A DNA stretch of 64,000 nt from Alopecurus myosuroides (Eukaryota; Streptophyta; Magnoliopsida; Poales; Poaceae). The first letter of the stretch is position 1; every line of letters starts with the position of its first letter. The stretch lies in assembly GCA_028641055.1 (NCBI GenBank), contig CM054060.1:207848445-207912444 (forward strand), in the 5' to 3' direction. The notes below the pieces were generated by a model. That model worked only from the letters and a program-made list of their open reading frames with translations. It made no database searches and was not told where the DNA came from. The translations under genes were made by a program, and so were the position numbers. Below are positions 21,801 to 34,057 of the stretch, piece after piece.

Positions 21801-21984
21801 CTGTCCTGTTTGACTGCTTTGACTGGCTACGACCGACCAGTTGATGTCTAGACCCCACTTGTCATCCACGGCAAATAAGCATGCACATAATTTTCGAAAT
21901 CATCACAGTTAACAGTGAACAACCCGTTTTTGAAACAAATCACAAAAAGAAAAGGATAGACACCGGACCTAGCGTCCTAGCCAA

Positions 21985-22555
21985 GGGTGCGCCGCCGCGC
22001 CTCCGCCAGTGCCGCCGCATCTTCATTTTGCATCGAATGGCGGATCGCTTCCGCGGTGTCGGGCTCTAGCTTGACAGTGAAATGTCGGTCGGCCCTCGCT
22101 TGCCGAAGCTCTTATGCCCCGAAACTCTCTAAGGACGCTAAAATACCCGCATGTATGTGGAGCCACTACAGGGCCTCGTTGTGGAACTCGACGGCAAGAT
22201 ACTCCTCCTCTTCTTCCTCCTCGACGTCCGAAGGTGCGATGGGTGGAGCCGGAGGTGGTGATGCGCGGGACGAGTTGGCTGGATGCACCTCGTGCCGGTA
22301 CAGCTCGCGGGACGCGCACGCTGCACTGGGGAAAATACATGGGGATCTGTTGTTGGCGGCCCTCCTCGCGACGGCCAGACATGGTACCGGTGGATCTGCG
22401 CACAACGAAGGGGAGTAGAGAGGTGTGGCACAGACGGACAGTTTGGGGGTAGAGAGGAGAGCGTTCTGCGCCCGTATGGGGAGCCGCTGCATTATCCACA
22501 GTTTGGGAGTGGAGAGGAGAGCTGACCGGTATCCCATATGGCGAGTGTCAACCAA
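21985..22555 (-). pseudogene. Degenerate CACTA-internal coding region, unrecognised
   Basis: Read on the minus strand in one frame, the region gives a protein-like sequence: an Ala/Pro-rich part, SDVEEEEEEEYLAVEFHNEAL, a stop, IHAGILASLESFGA, a stop, ELRQARADRHFTVKLEPD, AEAIRHSMQNEDAAALAEA, then TAG at about 21979. The acidic run and the helical, charged C-terminus look like a real protein. Two TAG/TAA codons break it. I do not recognise it. Other frames here are longer on paper but lower in protein character. It may be the first gene of the CACTA or a captured fragment. Confidence 0.4.
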
Positions 22556-23790
22556 ATTACCGAATATATAGGAGATCTAAATTATAAAATGCACTCCAAA
22601 ATGGAAATGAATTGACATGGTTTTACATTTGCAACAATGGATACCCTAGTACTAATACTAATATACTGCCTCCTCGCCCTCTTCGATGTCTGTTCCGCGC
22701 CATCATCCCGGTTACATGCAGTCCGAAACATAGGAGATTTATAGTAACTGACATTAGCATCACAAAAGGTTCAACAACAGGTCCATAGTTAACCGGAACT
22801 TTTTCTATGCCAACATCCACTCCGAAGCCACATCCACAGATCATCCAAGGGATATTTTCCTATGCCAACATGCATTCCGAAGCCACATCCAGAGGTTCAC
22901 ATCATCCATTGGAACTTTCCGAAACCGCGTCCAGAGAAACACTAGTAGAAAAGCATCATACATGTTTAGCACATCTACAAAAAAGAAGCAGATATACTTC
23001 CAAACATACAAAGATGAGTGACAAAACTGTCTCACGTGTACAAATGACACATGTACAGAGGTGATAAACCGCTAGACCCGGTGGCATAAACAAGCTACTA
23101 GGTCCTTGTAAACGCTACTAGGTCTAGAGGAGTCTCCCTCTGCATTTTAACATTGCACAGTTTAATCATCGGCACTCTGATCAAACACAAATATGGCACT
23201 CTTTTTTCTATGGTACGCCAACTGTTGGAGACATTGCTGCATATTAATCATCGGCAGAGAACCAAGCCTAGATAGGGGCCTCGTAGTAAAGAAGCACACA
23301 CAAATCAATGAAATTATCGAACATTTGCCAAGGAATATGCAGAACCAATATGGCTCATGCATTACAGATAAAATCATAATTGGGGCCTCATAGTAAAGAA
23401 GCACACATAAATCAATGAGATCATCGAACACTTACCAAGGAAGATGCATAACAAATGTAGTTGTACACAACACTAGGTAAGTGTCAATATCTCACCGAGA
23501 GAACGTGCAGAGTTTAATCATCAGCACACAGAATGGAGAATGAACATAAAATAAGCAAGCCTCCTACATACATTGCAAAAAAAAGTCCAAAGGGTCAAGC
23601 TCCACAGGACCAGGGAGCATGAACAAACAATGTCCGTGTAAACGCTACTAGGTACTGGGGAGTAATCTTTTGGATTTTAGCATTGCCCAGTTTAATCATC
23701 GGCACATGCAACAAAGTAGAGAAATGAATAACAGCTCGACTCATTGGCAAGCATTGCAGGTTGACATAATCTAATTAAAGAGCAAAGTAG
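22556..23790. repeat. Non-coding stretch with local duplications
   Basis: No supported gene. Internal duplications: tatgccaacat...ccgaagccacatcca at 22806 and again at 22861; ggggcctc-tagtaaagaagcacaca at about 23276 and 23378; and a ~60-bp block (gctactaggt...tttaatcatcggcac) at 23112 and 23644. The motif tttaatcatcggca recurs four times. This is probably the 3' flank of the minus-strand gene that ends at 23793. Confidence 0.6.
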
Positions 23791-23792
23791 TT

Positions 23793-24430
23793 TTACCTCA
23801 TTCCATGATCTTGCAAGAAACTAAGAATGTATCTCAACTTCACATTGGTGTCCTTTGCACTCTCCAACAGGGTGTCTTTTCCCCTCTGGAGCATGTCGCA
23901 CTTATCTTCGGCTACTTTCAAATATTTCTTCACACTCTTGAGCTCAGAATCAAGCTTAGTAACCAAGCTGTGCATGATCATATAGCTTCTCTTTTGCTCC
24001 CGCAGTTCCAACTCGAGTGCTAGCATTTTTTAAGCTTTCATCGCCCTGTCGAGCCTGTCCTCGCAGCAGATGAAACAGATTAGCTTCTCAGCGCTGGTAT
24101 CATCAGCCAGCTTGCAAACTTCAGAGAGGCGATGAGATTCAATTGTCTCAACTGACTGCTGCACCAATTTCTGAATTGTCTCAACTGAGAGCTGCACCAA
24201 TTTCTGAATTTCAGTACGCGACATGCTGCAGAAGTCACAGACTGCACTGTGGTCCTATAGCCAAATACGAAAAGAATAAAAATCAAAGAAGTGTCGACGA
24301 AGGCGAAAGGAGATAGATGAATCTTAAGAGAACATTTGGCTAAATGACTAATTTATATGCTATTTACCTCGGCTATCTGAATAACAGGGGGCTTTGTGAG
24401 CTCGGATGCCTTGTTCAGGTCGATCTCCAT
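23793..24430 (-). pseudogene. Two-exon coiled-coil protein gene of the CACTA element
   Basis: Exon 1 is 24430-24368: ATG, 21 codons (begins MEIDLNKASELTKPP), donor GAG|gtaaat. Exon 2 is 24254-23793, after acceptor ctatag. It is in phase and encodes DHSAVCDFCSMSRTEIQKL, two near-repeats of KLVQ.SVETI, a CFICCE cysteine cluster, and a helical C-terminal half (LELELREQKRSYM, LDSELKSVKKYLKVAEDK) with coiled-coil character. The total is about 174 residues. One in-frame TAA lies at about 24030 between DRAMKA and KMLALE. Splice sites and phase agree perfectly, so this was a real gene. I do not recognise the family by name. CACTA elements often encode a small DNA-binding/coiled-coil protein besides transposase, which this could be. 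The GC-rich 24431-24880 would be its 5' region. Confidence 0.6.
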
Positions 24431-25087
24431 CTGGGTGGGGGAACGATCTCCGAGGGCCCTGTAACGGTAGCGTGAGCTAGATCCATGGCCGGTGGTAACT
24501 TAAAACATCAACGGTGACCTACATCCGCCGGCATTTAACCTACATCCGCCGGTATCAAACCTAGATCTGCCGGCATCTAACCTACATCGCATCGTTTGGT
24601 TGAGGATGGGGAAGGGAGGGAACTATGGCTTACCAGTCATTGTTTGAGAACGACGCCGAGGACGGGGGAGGGTGAAGCCGTGGCAGCCACCCTTGGGGCG
24701 GGAGGGCGAAGTGGAGGCTTTCTGTGGAGGTCGCTTTCAGTGGAGGAGTGGCCGAGTGGACGAGGAGCGCGGTGTGGTGGAGATTTGGCGCGTAGACGCT
24801 GGCGAGTGGGACCCTGCATGAGGCTGATTCCGTGGAGACTTGGCGCGCGGCTGTTAGTCATAATTTATTCTTGTTTTTCGGAGTGAAAAAAAAAGAACCA
24901 AAAGGAAAAGGGTCTTAATTAGGATCTGATCACATTTTATTCTACTTCTTCGGATTCTTCTTTATTTTAGTTAGCAAATAATTGCAAAATAAGACAGTGC
25001 CTAGTGGTGGGGGGAGGGGCTGACTCATTTCCACACACCAAAGATCGAGTCTTGTTACTCACGTTTGTGATGTTGCACCAACTATTG

Positions 25088-25191
25088 GCTTATTAGGCAT
25101 GATCCAGTAGTATAGGGATGTGACAATTCATTGATCGACCGGATCAATGAGTTGTCACATCCACTTATTACTAAATCATGCCTAATAAGTC
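25088..25191. repeat. ~50-bp-arm foldback (hairpin)
   Basis: Left arm 25088-25138 (from ttattaggcatgat to attcattgatcg) is the inverted complement of 25141-25191 (from gatcaatgagttgt to atgcctaataag). There are only a few mismatches and almost no loop. It lies between the end of the zf-XS gene and the start of the coiled-coil gene, both on the minus strand. It may be a small foldback element or a transcript terminator/small-RNA source. Confidence 0.85.
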
Positions 25192-25380
25192 TTTTTGACA
25201 TCCTTAAAACATGATCAGGTTAAGAAACATATATTAATATAATATACATATTAGGTTCTTACATACCAACATGATAGAGGTTCTTTAAAAGTTCTTACTA
25301 CGCACACACCAGACGACACTACCAGAAGTAAGAGATAACACAAACACAGCGGGAAATCTCCAACAACGAGCGCACCAGCA

Positions 25381-25500
25381 GCAGCTACATCATGTTCTGC
25401 CGCTTCCGAGCCTTCATGGCCCTCCTGGCCTCGTTGAAGTAAAGCTGCAGAATATGTTCTCCCGCTTCCGATCCTTCATGGCCCTCCTGGCCTCGTTGGA
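25381..25500. repeat. Short tandem duplication at the 3' end of the zf-XS gene
   Basis: A ~48-bp block (cgcttccgagccttcatggc ...) recurs 62 bp away (cgcttccgatccttcatggc ...). On the minus strand both encode NEARRAMK.RKR, but in different frames. The coding end is thus duplicated: one copy leads to a stop at 25414, the other to NMM-stop near 25391. Confidence 0.8.
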
Positions 25501-27149
25501 GAAAGGCCGAGGAGGAGGTGCCGCACGACCTGCGAGGATATCCTGCGCAAGCAACTTCTTCAGGAAGACGCCGTAGGCAGCGTGCTTGTCCCTAACATGG
25601 GGCGCACGATTCTTAGAGCCATTTCCCACACCGACGGCATGTTGGATCATGCTGTTGCGATCGTTGGCTACCTTTCTCACACAGAAAGGGCAGAACAAGT
25701 TGCCGTAACGATGGTACCGAATGGTGCCCGCCTGCAGCTTCCTCAGGACATGTCTGCTCTTCGCAGCCCTATCGTCCGCACCCGAGCCGACTTCCAGATC
25801 TTCTTCCAGCAAATTTGCAATAAAACAAAAGTTAGCAACATAATCTTATTGGCAAAAGAATAATATACCTAACCAGATCACAAAAAACATAAAGAAATAG
25901 TAGTTCTTCATTTATTTGCATACACTTCATCAAGTAACTTATTTAGCAGATGCGCCCTAAAGAGGACATCAAAGTTGAGAAAAATGTGTCGAATTTTATA
26001 CAACATTACAGTTTCCACTATATATATTTGGTGAACTAATGCACAAAAACAGATAATAACACATCAGGAATTCATTGATGATCTAAGATAACATTCAACG
26101 GATTAATATTCTAATCAGGACATTTTATTATACCTTACCAGATCAAAAATATCATACAAGAATCGTTCTTTAATTATATGCATAAATTGGATCAAGTAAT
26201 TATCATGCACGTGGGTACAATATGTGATTTTGCAACAAATTCATAATGTGTCAAGAGTGTCTGCGAGGCAAAATAACTATACAAATTGAAAATGCCTCAA
26301 AAAAACGTAGAATCTCTAACTCATATGCATGCTAACATGCACACAAAAAACTAGAAGCCATAAGAACAGATGCAACTACAACCTCTGAATCCCTAAAATA
26401 CAAAAAACCTGCGAACCCCTAAGTACATATGCAACTACAGCCTCTGAATCAACTCTCATCTATATTTGATCATCCATAACTCTATATAGAAGATCATTTA
26501 AAAAGATTCATGCATAGATGTTATTAGTTTCACATCAGGACATCTATAATGTCAATTTAGTGTCTAATACATGTCTATTTTTCTACAATGTTTTTCCCTT
26601 TGGTCTCTAAGTACAGATTCAAGCAGACCTCTGAATTTTGAACTTGCGTGTACAAAAAACCCTCGAACCCCTAAGTACAGATCCAACTACAAACCTTTTA
26701 ATCCCGAATACAAAAAACCTCGAACCCCTAAAGAACAGATGCAACCGCAAACACCAGAAGCCCAAACTTTACAAAAAAACCAAAGTATACATGCAACTAC
26801 AAACACTAGAAGCCCGAACTTGCGTGGAGTCATGCACAAACCATGTATCTTTGACAATAAGCTAAGCCGGCCTGGACATAGATACCTCAGAGTCCTGGTC
26901 GTCGACGTCCTCGTCGAACACCGGGTAATCCCCGTAGGGATCACCCAGATCTGGTAGGAGAGGGAAAGCAGCAGGCGCCTCCACCGCGGCAGGAGCAGGC
27001 AGTACACTCAAAGCGCCATGGCCGGCCGACGAACCTGCGGCGGCGACGACATCCTGCGGCTGAGACGAACTGGAACCTCCATGGGCGGCTCCTGCGACGA
27101 CGACAACAGAAGGGACGACGCCGTCGTTCTCCTGCTGCGAACCTTCCAT
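25414..27149 (-). CDS. Spliced gene with a zf-XS-like zinc finger, inside the CACTA element
   Basis: Exon 1 (27149-26886, 88 codons) begins MEGSQQENDG, is Ala/Val/Ser-rich, and ends acidic (FDEDVDDQDSE) at donor GAG|gtatct. A TATATAAAG box lies on the minus strand about 135 bp upstream. A 3' exon (about 25812-25414) encodes LEVGSGADDRAAKSRHVL, then CPFCVRKVANDRNSMIQHAVG, a basic linker, H (VRDKHAAYGVF) and a basic tail. The spacing C-x2-C-x12-H with a second H downstream, and the wording CPFC....LQHA.GVG.GS, match the zf-XS domain of SGS3/IDN2-like RNA-directed DNA methylation proteins. The XS and coiled-coil XH domains are not present. The exact acceptor is unclear, and an additional exon may lie in 25813-26885. 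It could be a captured, shortened host gene or an element-borne factor. Confidence 0.5.
26360..26840. repeat. Degenerate ~55-60-bp repeats in the putative intron
   Basis: The phrase acaaaaaacct-cgaacccctaa, then gtacagatgcaactacaa, recurs about six times with many changes, separated by an AT-rich interruption. It has no coding sense and is not telomeric. Confidence 0.6.
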
Positions 27150-27281
27150 TCTGCGGAACCGCCTCGCGGTTGTGCGCTCGTCAGTTGGGAGAGAAGGAGG
27201 GCTGGGAGATGATGCGGAGTGGGTTTTTTTTGCTAGGAATGGGGGGAGAATGGATGAGGGAGAGAGGCGATGCGGCAGGAG

Positions 27282-27290
27282 CTTTATATA
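27282..27290 (-). promoter_or_regulatory. TATA box of the zf-XS gene
   Basis: On the minus strand CCGTATATAAAGCTCC; the box lies 133-141 bp upstream of ATG 27149, a usual distance for a TATA plus 5' UTR. Confidence 0.5.
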
Positions 27291-27299
27291 CGGAGTGCT

Positions 27300-28097
27300 G
27301 TTTCGAGGCCGTTCCGTTTCGACTGATCGCTATGTCGTGTGCGCATGCATGCATGGTGGGAACGTGCCGGCTGACATAGTCAACATAGAATGATGTGACA
27401 TTTATTCATTGGCAAGTGGGGCCCGGGATGCCGCGGGGCCACCAATAAGTGACCCAAATTCACCACAAAGCTCACCCCACCAAGTCAGCGAATATCAAAG
27501 GCTCTATCGTACGTGTAGAAAAGAGGATACCGTTTTATACGTGTACGCGTACAAAACAATATGGCACGTGTTTGCTTGTGAAACGTGGTACCAACCTTTT
27601 CCAAGTTCACTACAAATAATGGTACGTGCCAACACAACTACCATGTGTATGCAGCCTAGGTGACAAACATGTGGTTACGTGCCAACATGCCTCGCATTCA
27701 CACGCCTTGGACATGCACACGGCGTCGTGCAGGTGGTGGTTAGCCTGCCGCGCGTAATGCGACGATGGGACGCGACCTGCACCAGGCGGCGGGACGGTGC
27801 TTCGCCTCTGCCGCACGCCTAGCATTAACGCGGTATGCAGCCTTCCCGGCTCCCCAAGCGGCGCCAGGGTCATTGCGGTTTGCATGTCGCCTCCATTTAC
27901 TCCGACGGAATGTGTGCTCCGACGCGTGCACCGTCCATGGCGCCGAACGATGACCAGACCAGCATGGCAGCAAGCGACGACGAGGAGGACGGCCAGACCA
28001 GCGTCTAGGATAGTTTAGGCCTAATTTATATTTCCCGCCGTATTTTTAATTAGAATGTAATGATCTGTACTTACTAATATATATGTACTACTCCAGT
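27300..28097. other. Intervening CACTA sequence, no supported gene
   Basis: Mixed GC-rich (27700-28010) and AT-rich sequence upstream of the zf-XS gene promoter. Overlapping open frames on both strands at 27590-28018 show no recognisable protein and no splice logic. Confidence 0.4.
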
Positions 28098-31000
28098 TTA
28101 GTTATAAACATTCGATGCCCCCCCTTTCGGGGAAAACGGAGGGAATACTGTTAAAAGAATAGCTAGATTTTTGGTTATTAATGTCGTTATGGCCTAACCT
28201 AACACAACCAAGAAAAATGGTATTGTGTTCTACCCCCTTCCTATGTCATAGGGGTAGACCAAAAGGTTGATTTCTGGTCAATAGATCAATGTTCTAGTGA
28301 AGCGTTGGGCTCTAAAGTGTCGGAATCCTACGTAAACCATGGTGGGGCACTAAGAATGCTTATAAACCTGTGCTGGGATCGAGGTGGGGAGGGTCCAATA
28401 TACTACCCATAGGTGTGACTAGTTTCACCGGCATCACATAGGAAGGTTATGCACTACACTTATAGTTCTCAAACCGTCGATGCTCCCCCATTCAGGCAAA
28501 CCGGAGGGAATATTGTTAAAAGTATAGCTATATTTTGGTTCTTAATGTAGCTTTGGTCTAACCTAACACAACCAAGCAAAATAGTATTGAGGTCTACCCC
28601 CTTCCGACGCTGGTCATACGGGTAGACCAAACGGTTGACTTCTGGTCAACAGATCAATGTTCCAGCGAAGAGAGGGAATCTTGCCAAGAGGTGGGCCCTA
28701 CAATTGTCTTGGGTGTTCATTGGGACTAACCTAACAAAACCAAGCATTTGGTTCCACTTTTCTACCCCCTTCCGTCTCACGTACAGGGGCCAGAACTGCA
28801 GTTCCATCTTTTTACCTAGCGGGGCTATGGTTTCTACGGAGAAGGGGCTCTGGATCGTCTGAATGCCACCAAATCCCGTGGTATGACATACCATGTGTGT
28901 TATAGTGTTACATGGGTCTTGGATTCCCAACATTCCCTCACTCGGTGTGTTATGGCTTCACCGGCGTCGGATTCTCTCTGGCGGGTTCAAGGACTACTCA
29001 GAGCCCGAAACTCCCGGATGTGACGAAACAGGGGGAATCCTGCCAAGAGGTGGGCCCTACCATTGTCTTGGGTGTTACTTGGGCCTAACCTAACACAGCC
29101 AAGCAATTACTTCCACTTTACCACCCCCTTCCGGCTATGTAGACGGTCCAGAACAGCAGTTCCGTCTTTTTTCCCAGCGAGGCTAGGGTTTCTCCGGAGA
29201 GGGGCTCTGGGTCGTCTGAATACCACCAAATCCCACGGTATGTGGCATAACATGTGTGTTATAGTGTGTCATGGGTCTTGGATGCCCAAGATTCCCTCTC
29301 TTTTTGTGTTAGGCCTTTGCTAGCGTCGGATTCTCTCTAGCGGGTTCCAAAACTATTTAGAGCCCGAAACTCCCGGATCTGACAGAACAGGGGAATCTTG
29401 CCAATAGGTGGGTCCTACCATTTTATTTGGTGTTACTTGGGCCTAAACTAACAAAAAAATCAATTAGTTCCACTTTGCTACCCCTTTCCGGCTCACTTAG
29501 AGGGGCCAGACCAGCAGTTTCTTCTTTTTCTCCCGTACACCTAGGGTTTCTCCGGCGAGGGGCTCCGGAGGTCTGAATTCCCACCCAATCCTAGGTTATG
29601 CCAAACCATGTGTGTTAGATCGTGGCATGGGTCTTGGATGCCCAAGATTCCCTCACTCTTTGTGTTATGGCTTCACTGGCGCCGCATTCTCTTTCGCAGG
29701 TTCCAGGACTACTCAGAGCCCGAAACTCCCAGATCTCACGGAATGGGGGGAATCTTGCCAAGCGGTGGGACCTACCATTGTCTTGGGTGTTACTTGGGCC
29801 TCTCCTAACACAACCAAGCAATTGGTTCCGCCTTTCTACCCCATTCCGGCTCACGTAGAGGGGCCAGAACGGCAGTGTCGTCTTTTTCCCAGCGGGGCTA
29901 CGGTTTCTCTGGAGAGGGGCCTCCCGATAATCTGAATGCCACCAAATCCCATGTTATGTCATACCTTGTGTGTGTTATAGTGTGGAATGGGTATTGGATG
30001 CCCAAGATTCCCTTACTCCCTGTGTTATGGCTTCACCGGCGTCAAATTCTCTTTTGCGGGTTCTACTTAGAGCCCGAAACTCCCGGATCTCACGGAACAG
30101 GGGGAATCTTGCCAAGAGGTGGGACCTACCATTTTATTGGGTGTTACTTGGTCCTAACCTAACACAACCAAGTAATTGGTTCCACTTTGCTACCCATTTC
30201 CAGCTCACGTAGAGGGGCCAAAACGGCAATTCCATCTTTTTCCCAGCGGAGCTATGGTTTCTCTGGAGAGGGGCCTCCAGATCGTATGAATGCCACCAAA
30301 TACACCATAGTATGCCATACCATGTGTGTGTATAGTGTGTCATGGGTCTTGGATTCCCAAGATTCCCTCTCTCTCTCTCTCTGTTAGTGCTTCACCGGTG
30401 CATCAGATTCTCTCTGGCGGGTTCCAAGACTACTTAGAGCCCGAAACTCCCTAAACTGATGGAACTCGGGGAATATTGCCAACGGGTGGGCCCAACCATT
30501 TTCTTGGGTGTTCCTTGGGCCTAACCTAACACAAACAAGCAATTGGTTCCACTTTGCTACCCTTTTCTGGCTCAAGTAGAGGGCCAAAATGGCATTTTCG
30601 TCTTTTTCCCAGCGGGGCTATGGTTACTCTGGAGAGGGGGCTCCGGATCGTCTGAATGGCACCAAATCCCATGGTATGGCATACCATGTGTGTTAGAGTG
30701 TGGAATGGGTCTTGTATTCCCAAGATTCACTCGCTCTCTGTGTGTTAGGGCTTCACCGGAGTCAGATTCTCTCTCGCGGGTTCCAGGATTACATAGAGCG
30801 TGAAACTCCCGGATCTGACGGAACTGGGGGAATCTTGCCAAGAGGTGGTCCCCTACCATTTTATTGGGTGTTCCTTGGTTCCACTTTGCTACCCCCTTCC
30901 GCCTAACGTAGAGGGGCCAGGACGGCAGTTCGACTTTTTTCCCAGCGGGGCTATGCATGGTTTCTCTGGAGAAGGGCCTCCAGATCGTCTGAATGCCACC

Positions 31001-34000
31001 AAATCCCATGGTATTCCATACCATGTGTGTTATAGTGTGTCGTGGGTCTTGGATTCCCAAGATTACCTCTCTTCTCTCTCTGTGTTAGGGCTTCACCGGC
31101 GTCGGATTCTCTCCGGTGGGTTCCATGACTACTTAGAGCCCGAAACTCTCGGAACTGACGGAACTCAGGGAATCTTTCCAAGAGGTGGGGCCTACCATTG
31201 TATTGGGTGTTCATTGGTCCTAAACTAACACAACCAAGAAGTTGGTTCCACTTTGCTACCCCCTTCCGGCTCACGTAGAGGGGCCAGAACGGCAGTTCCG
31301 TCTTTTTGCCTAGCGGGTCTATGGTTTCTTCGGAGAGGGGCCTCCGGATCGTCTGAATGCCACCAAATCCCATGGTATGACATACCATGTGTTAGAGTGT
31401 TTCATGGGTCTTGTATGACCAACATTTCCTCACTCGGTGTATTATGGCTTCACCGGCGTCGGATTCTCTCTGGCGGGTTCAAGGACTACTCAGAGCCCGA
31501 AACTCCCGGATGTGACAAAACAGGGGGAATCCTGCCAAGAGGTGGGCCCTACCATTGTCTTGGGTGTTAATTGGGCCTAAACTAATACAACCAAGCAGTT
31601 GGTTCCACTTTGCTACCCCTTCCGGCTCACATAGAGGGGCCAGAACGACAGTTCCGTTTGTTTTCCCAGCGGGGCTAGGGTTTCTCCGGAGAGGGGCTCT
31701 AGAGTCTTGATCGTCTAAATACGACCAAATCCCATGGTATATGCCATACCATTTGTATTATAGTGTGTCATGGGTCTTGGATTCCCAAGATTCCCTCTCT
31801 TTGTGTGTTAGGCCTTCGCCGGCGTCGGATTCTCTCTAGCAGGTTCCAAAACTATTTAGAGCCCGAAACTCCCGGATCTGACGGAACAGGGGGAATCTTG
31901 CCAAGAGGTGGATCCTACCATTTTATTTGGTGTTACTTGGGCCTAAAATAACACAACCAAGCAATTAGTTCCACTTTACTACCCCTTTCCGGCTCACGTA
32001 GAGGGGCCAGACCGGCAGTTTCTTCTTTTTCTACAACAGACCTAGGGTTTCTCCGGGGAGGGGCTCCGGAGCGTCTTAATTCCCACCCAATCCTAGGGTA
32101 TGCCAAACCATATGTGTTAGATTGTGGCATGGGTCTTGTATGCCCAATATTCCCTCACTCTTTGTGTTATGGCTTCACCGGCGCCGCATTCTCTTTCACG
32201 GGTTCCAGGACTACTCAGAGCCCGAAACTCCCAGATCTCACGGAATGGCGGGAATCTTGCCAGGAGGTGGGACCTACCCTTTTCTTTGGTGTTCCTTGGG
32301 CCTAACCTAATACAACCAAGCAGTTGGTTCCACTTCGCTACCCCCTTCCACCTAACGTAGGGGGGCCAGAACAACAGTTCCGTATTTTTCCCCAGCAGGG
32401 CCATGGTTTCTCCGGAGAGGGGCCTCTAGATCATTTGAATGCCACCAAATCCCAAGGTACGCCATACCATGTGTGTTATAGTGTGTCATGGATCTTGGAT
32501 TCCCAATATTCCCTCTCTCTCTCTCTGTTAGGGCTTCACCGGCGTCGGATTCTCTCTGGCGTGCTCAAGGACTACTTAGAGCCCAAAACTCCCGAAACCG
32601 ACGGAACTTGGGGAATCTTGCCAACAGGTGGGCCCAACATTGTCTTGCATGTTCCTTTGGCCTGACCTAACACAAACAAGCAATTGGTTCCACTTTTCTA
32701 TCCCTTTCCGGCTCATGTAGAGCGGCCAGAACGGCAGTTCCGTCTTTTTCCACATCGGGTCTATTGTTTCTCCGGAGAGGGGGCTCCGGATCGTCTGAAT
32801 GCTACCAAATCCCATGTTATTCCATACCATGTGTGTTAGAGTATGTCATAGGTCTTGGATGGCCAACATTCCCTCGCTCTCTATGTTAGGGCTCACAGAC
32901 GTCATATTCTCTCTGCCGGTTCCAGGATTAACCCGAAACTCCCGGAACTGACGGAACTGTGGAAATCTTGCCAAACGGTGGGCCCAACCATTGTCTTGGG
33001 TGTTCCTTAGTCCTAACCTAACACAAACAAGCAATTGGTTCCACTTTTCTACCCCCTTCCGGCTCACGTAGAGGGGCCAGAACGACAATTCCGTCTTTTT
33101 CCTCATCTGGGCTATGGTTTCTCCGGAGAGGGGGCTCGAGATCGTTTGAATGCCACAAAATCCCATGGTATGTCATTCGACATGTGTTTTAGTGTGGCAT
33201 GGGTATTGGATGCCTAAGATTCCCTCGCTCCCAGTGTTAGGGATTCACCGGCGCCGGATTCTCCCTGGCGAGTTCGAGGACTACTTAGAGCCCGAAACTC
33301 CCAGATCTGACGGAACTGGGGGAATCTTCCCAAGACGTAGGAACTACAATTGTCTTGGGTGTTCATTGGTCCTAAAATAACACAACCATGCAATTGGTTC
33401 CACTTTGCTATCCCCTTCCGGCTCACGTAGAGGGGCCAGAACGGCAATTTCGTCTTTTTTCACATCGGGGCTATGGTTTCTCCGGAGAGGGGGCTCCGGA
33501 TCATCCTAATGCCACCAAATCCCAGCGTATGCCATATCATGTGTGTTAGAGTGTGTCATGGGTCATGGATGCGCAAGATTCCCTCGATCTCTGTGTTAGG
33601 GCGCACTTCACCGGCGTCAGACTCTCTCAGCATGTGCAAGGACTACTTAGAGCCCGAAAGTCCCGGATCTGACGGAACTGGGGAAATCTTGCCAAGAGGT
33701 GGGCGCTACCATTGTATTGGGTGTTCCTTGTGCCTAACCTTACAAAAACAAGAAATTGGTTCCAATTTTCAACCCCGTTCCGACTCATGTAGAGGGTCCA
33801 GAACGGCATTTCCGTCTTTTCCCCCATCATGGCTATGGTTTCTTCAGGCGAACTAGAGGGAATCTTATTACAAGTAGATCTAGATTTGGGTTATCTATGT
33901 AACTATGGCCTAACTTAACATAACCAAGCAAAAAAGAACAGTGGTCTACCCCCTTCCGATACGGGTGATAGGTGTAGACAAAAAAGTTGACTAGCATCCA

Positions 34001-34010
34001 ACGGCTAGCA
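28098..34010. repeat. Tandem array of ~358-bp units (about 16 copies)
   Basis: The anchor ttggttccactttgctaccc (variants) occurs at about 28751, 29110, 29468, 29825, 30180, 30547, 30879, 31246, 31603, 31969, 32328, 32688, 33039, 33398 and 33760. Spacing is 332-367 bp, mostly 355-362. Each unit contains a short inverted repeat TCCGGAG..CTCCGGA, the phrase ccaccaaatcccatggtatg, and gcttcaccggcgtcggattc. Units at both edges (28098-28670 and 33842-34010) are a diverged version with 'gtctacccccttccga' and 'gtagaccaaa'. Open frames recur in every unit but on both strands and without conservation of frame, so the array is treated as non-coding. The right edge is next to element F. Confidence 0.95.
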
Positions 34011-34057
34011 AAGTTCAAGCCACCAATCAACATGTAGTAGTGTTCCACATAATTGAC

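Noticed and set aside
26360..26840. CCCCTAA-like words suggesting interstitial telomere repeats
   Set aside because: They are parts of a ~55-bp degenerate repeat (cgaacccctaagtac), never tandem CCCTAAA units.
28635..33856. Many 60-160-codon frames on both strands within the array
   Set aside because: They recur because the DNA is tandemly repeated; frames are not conserved between units, occur on both strands, and unit length is not a multiple of three in a consistent way.
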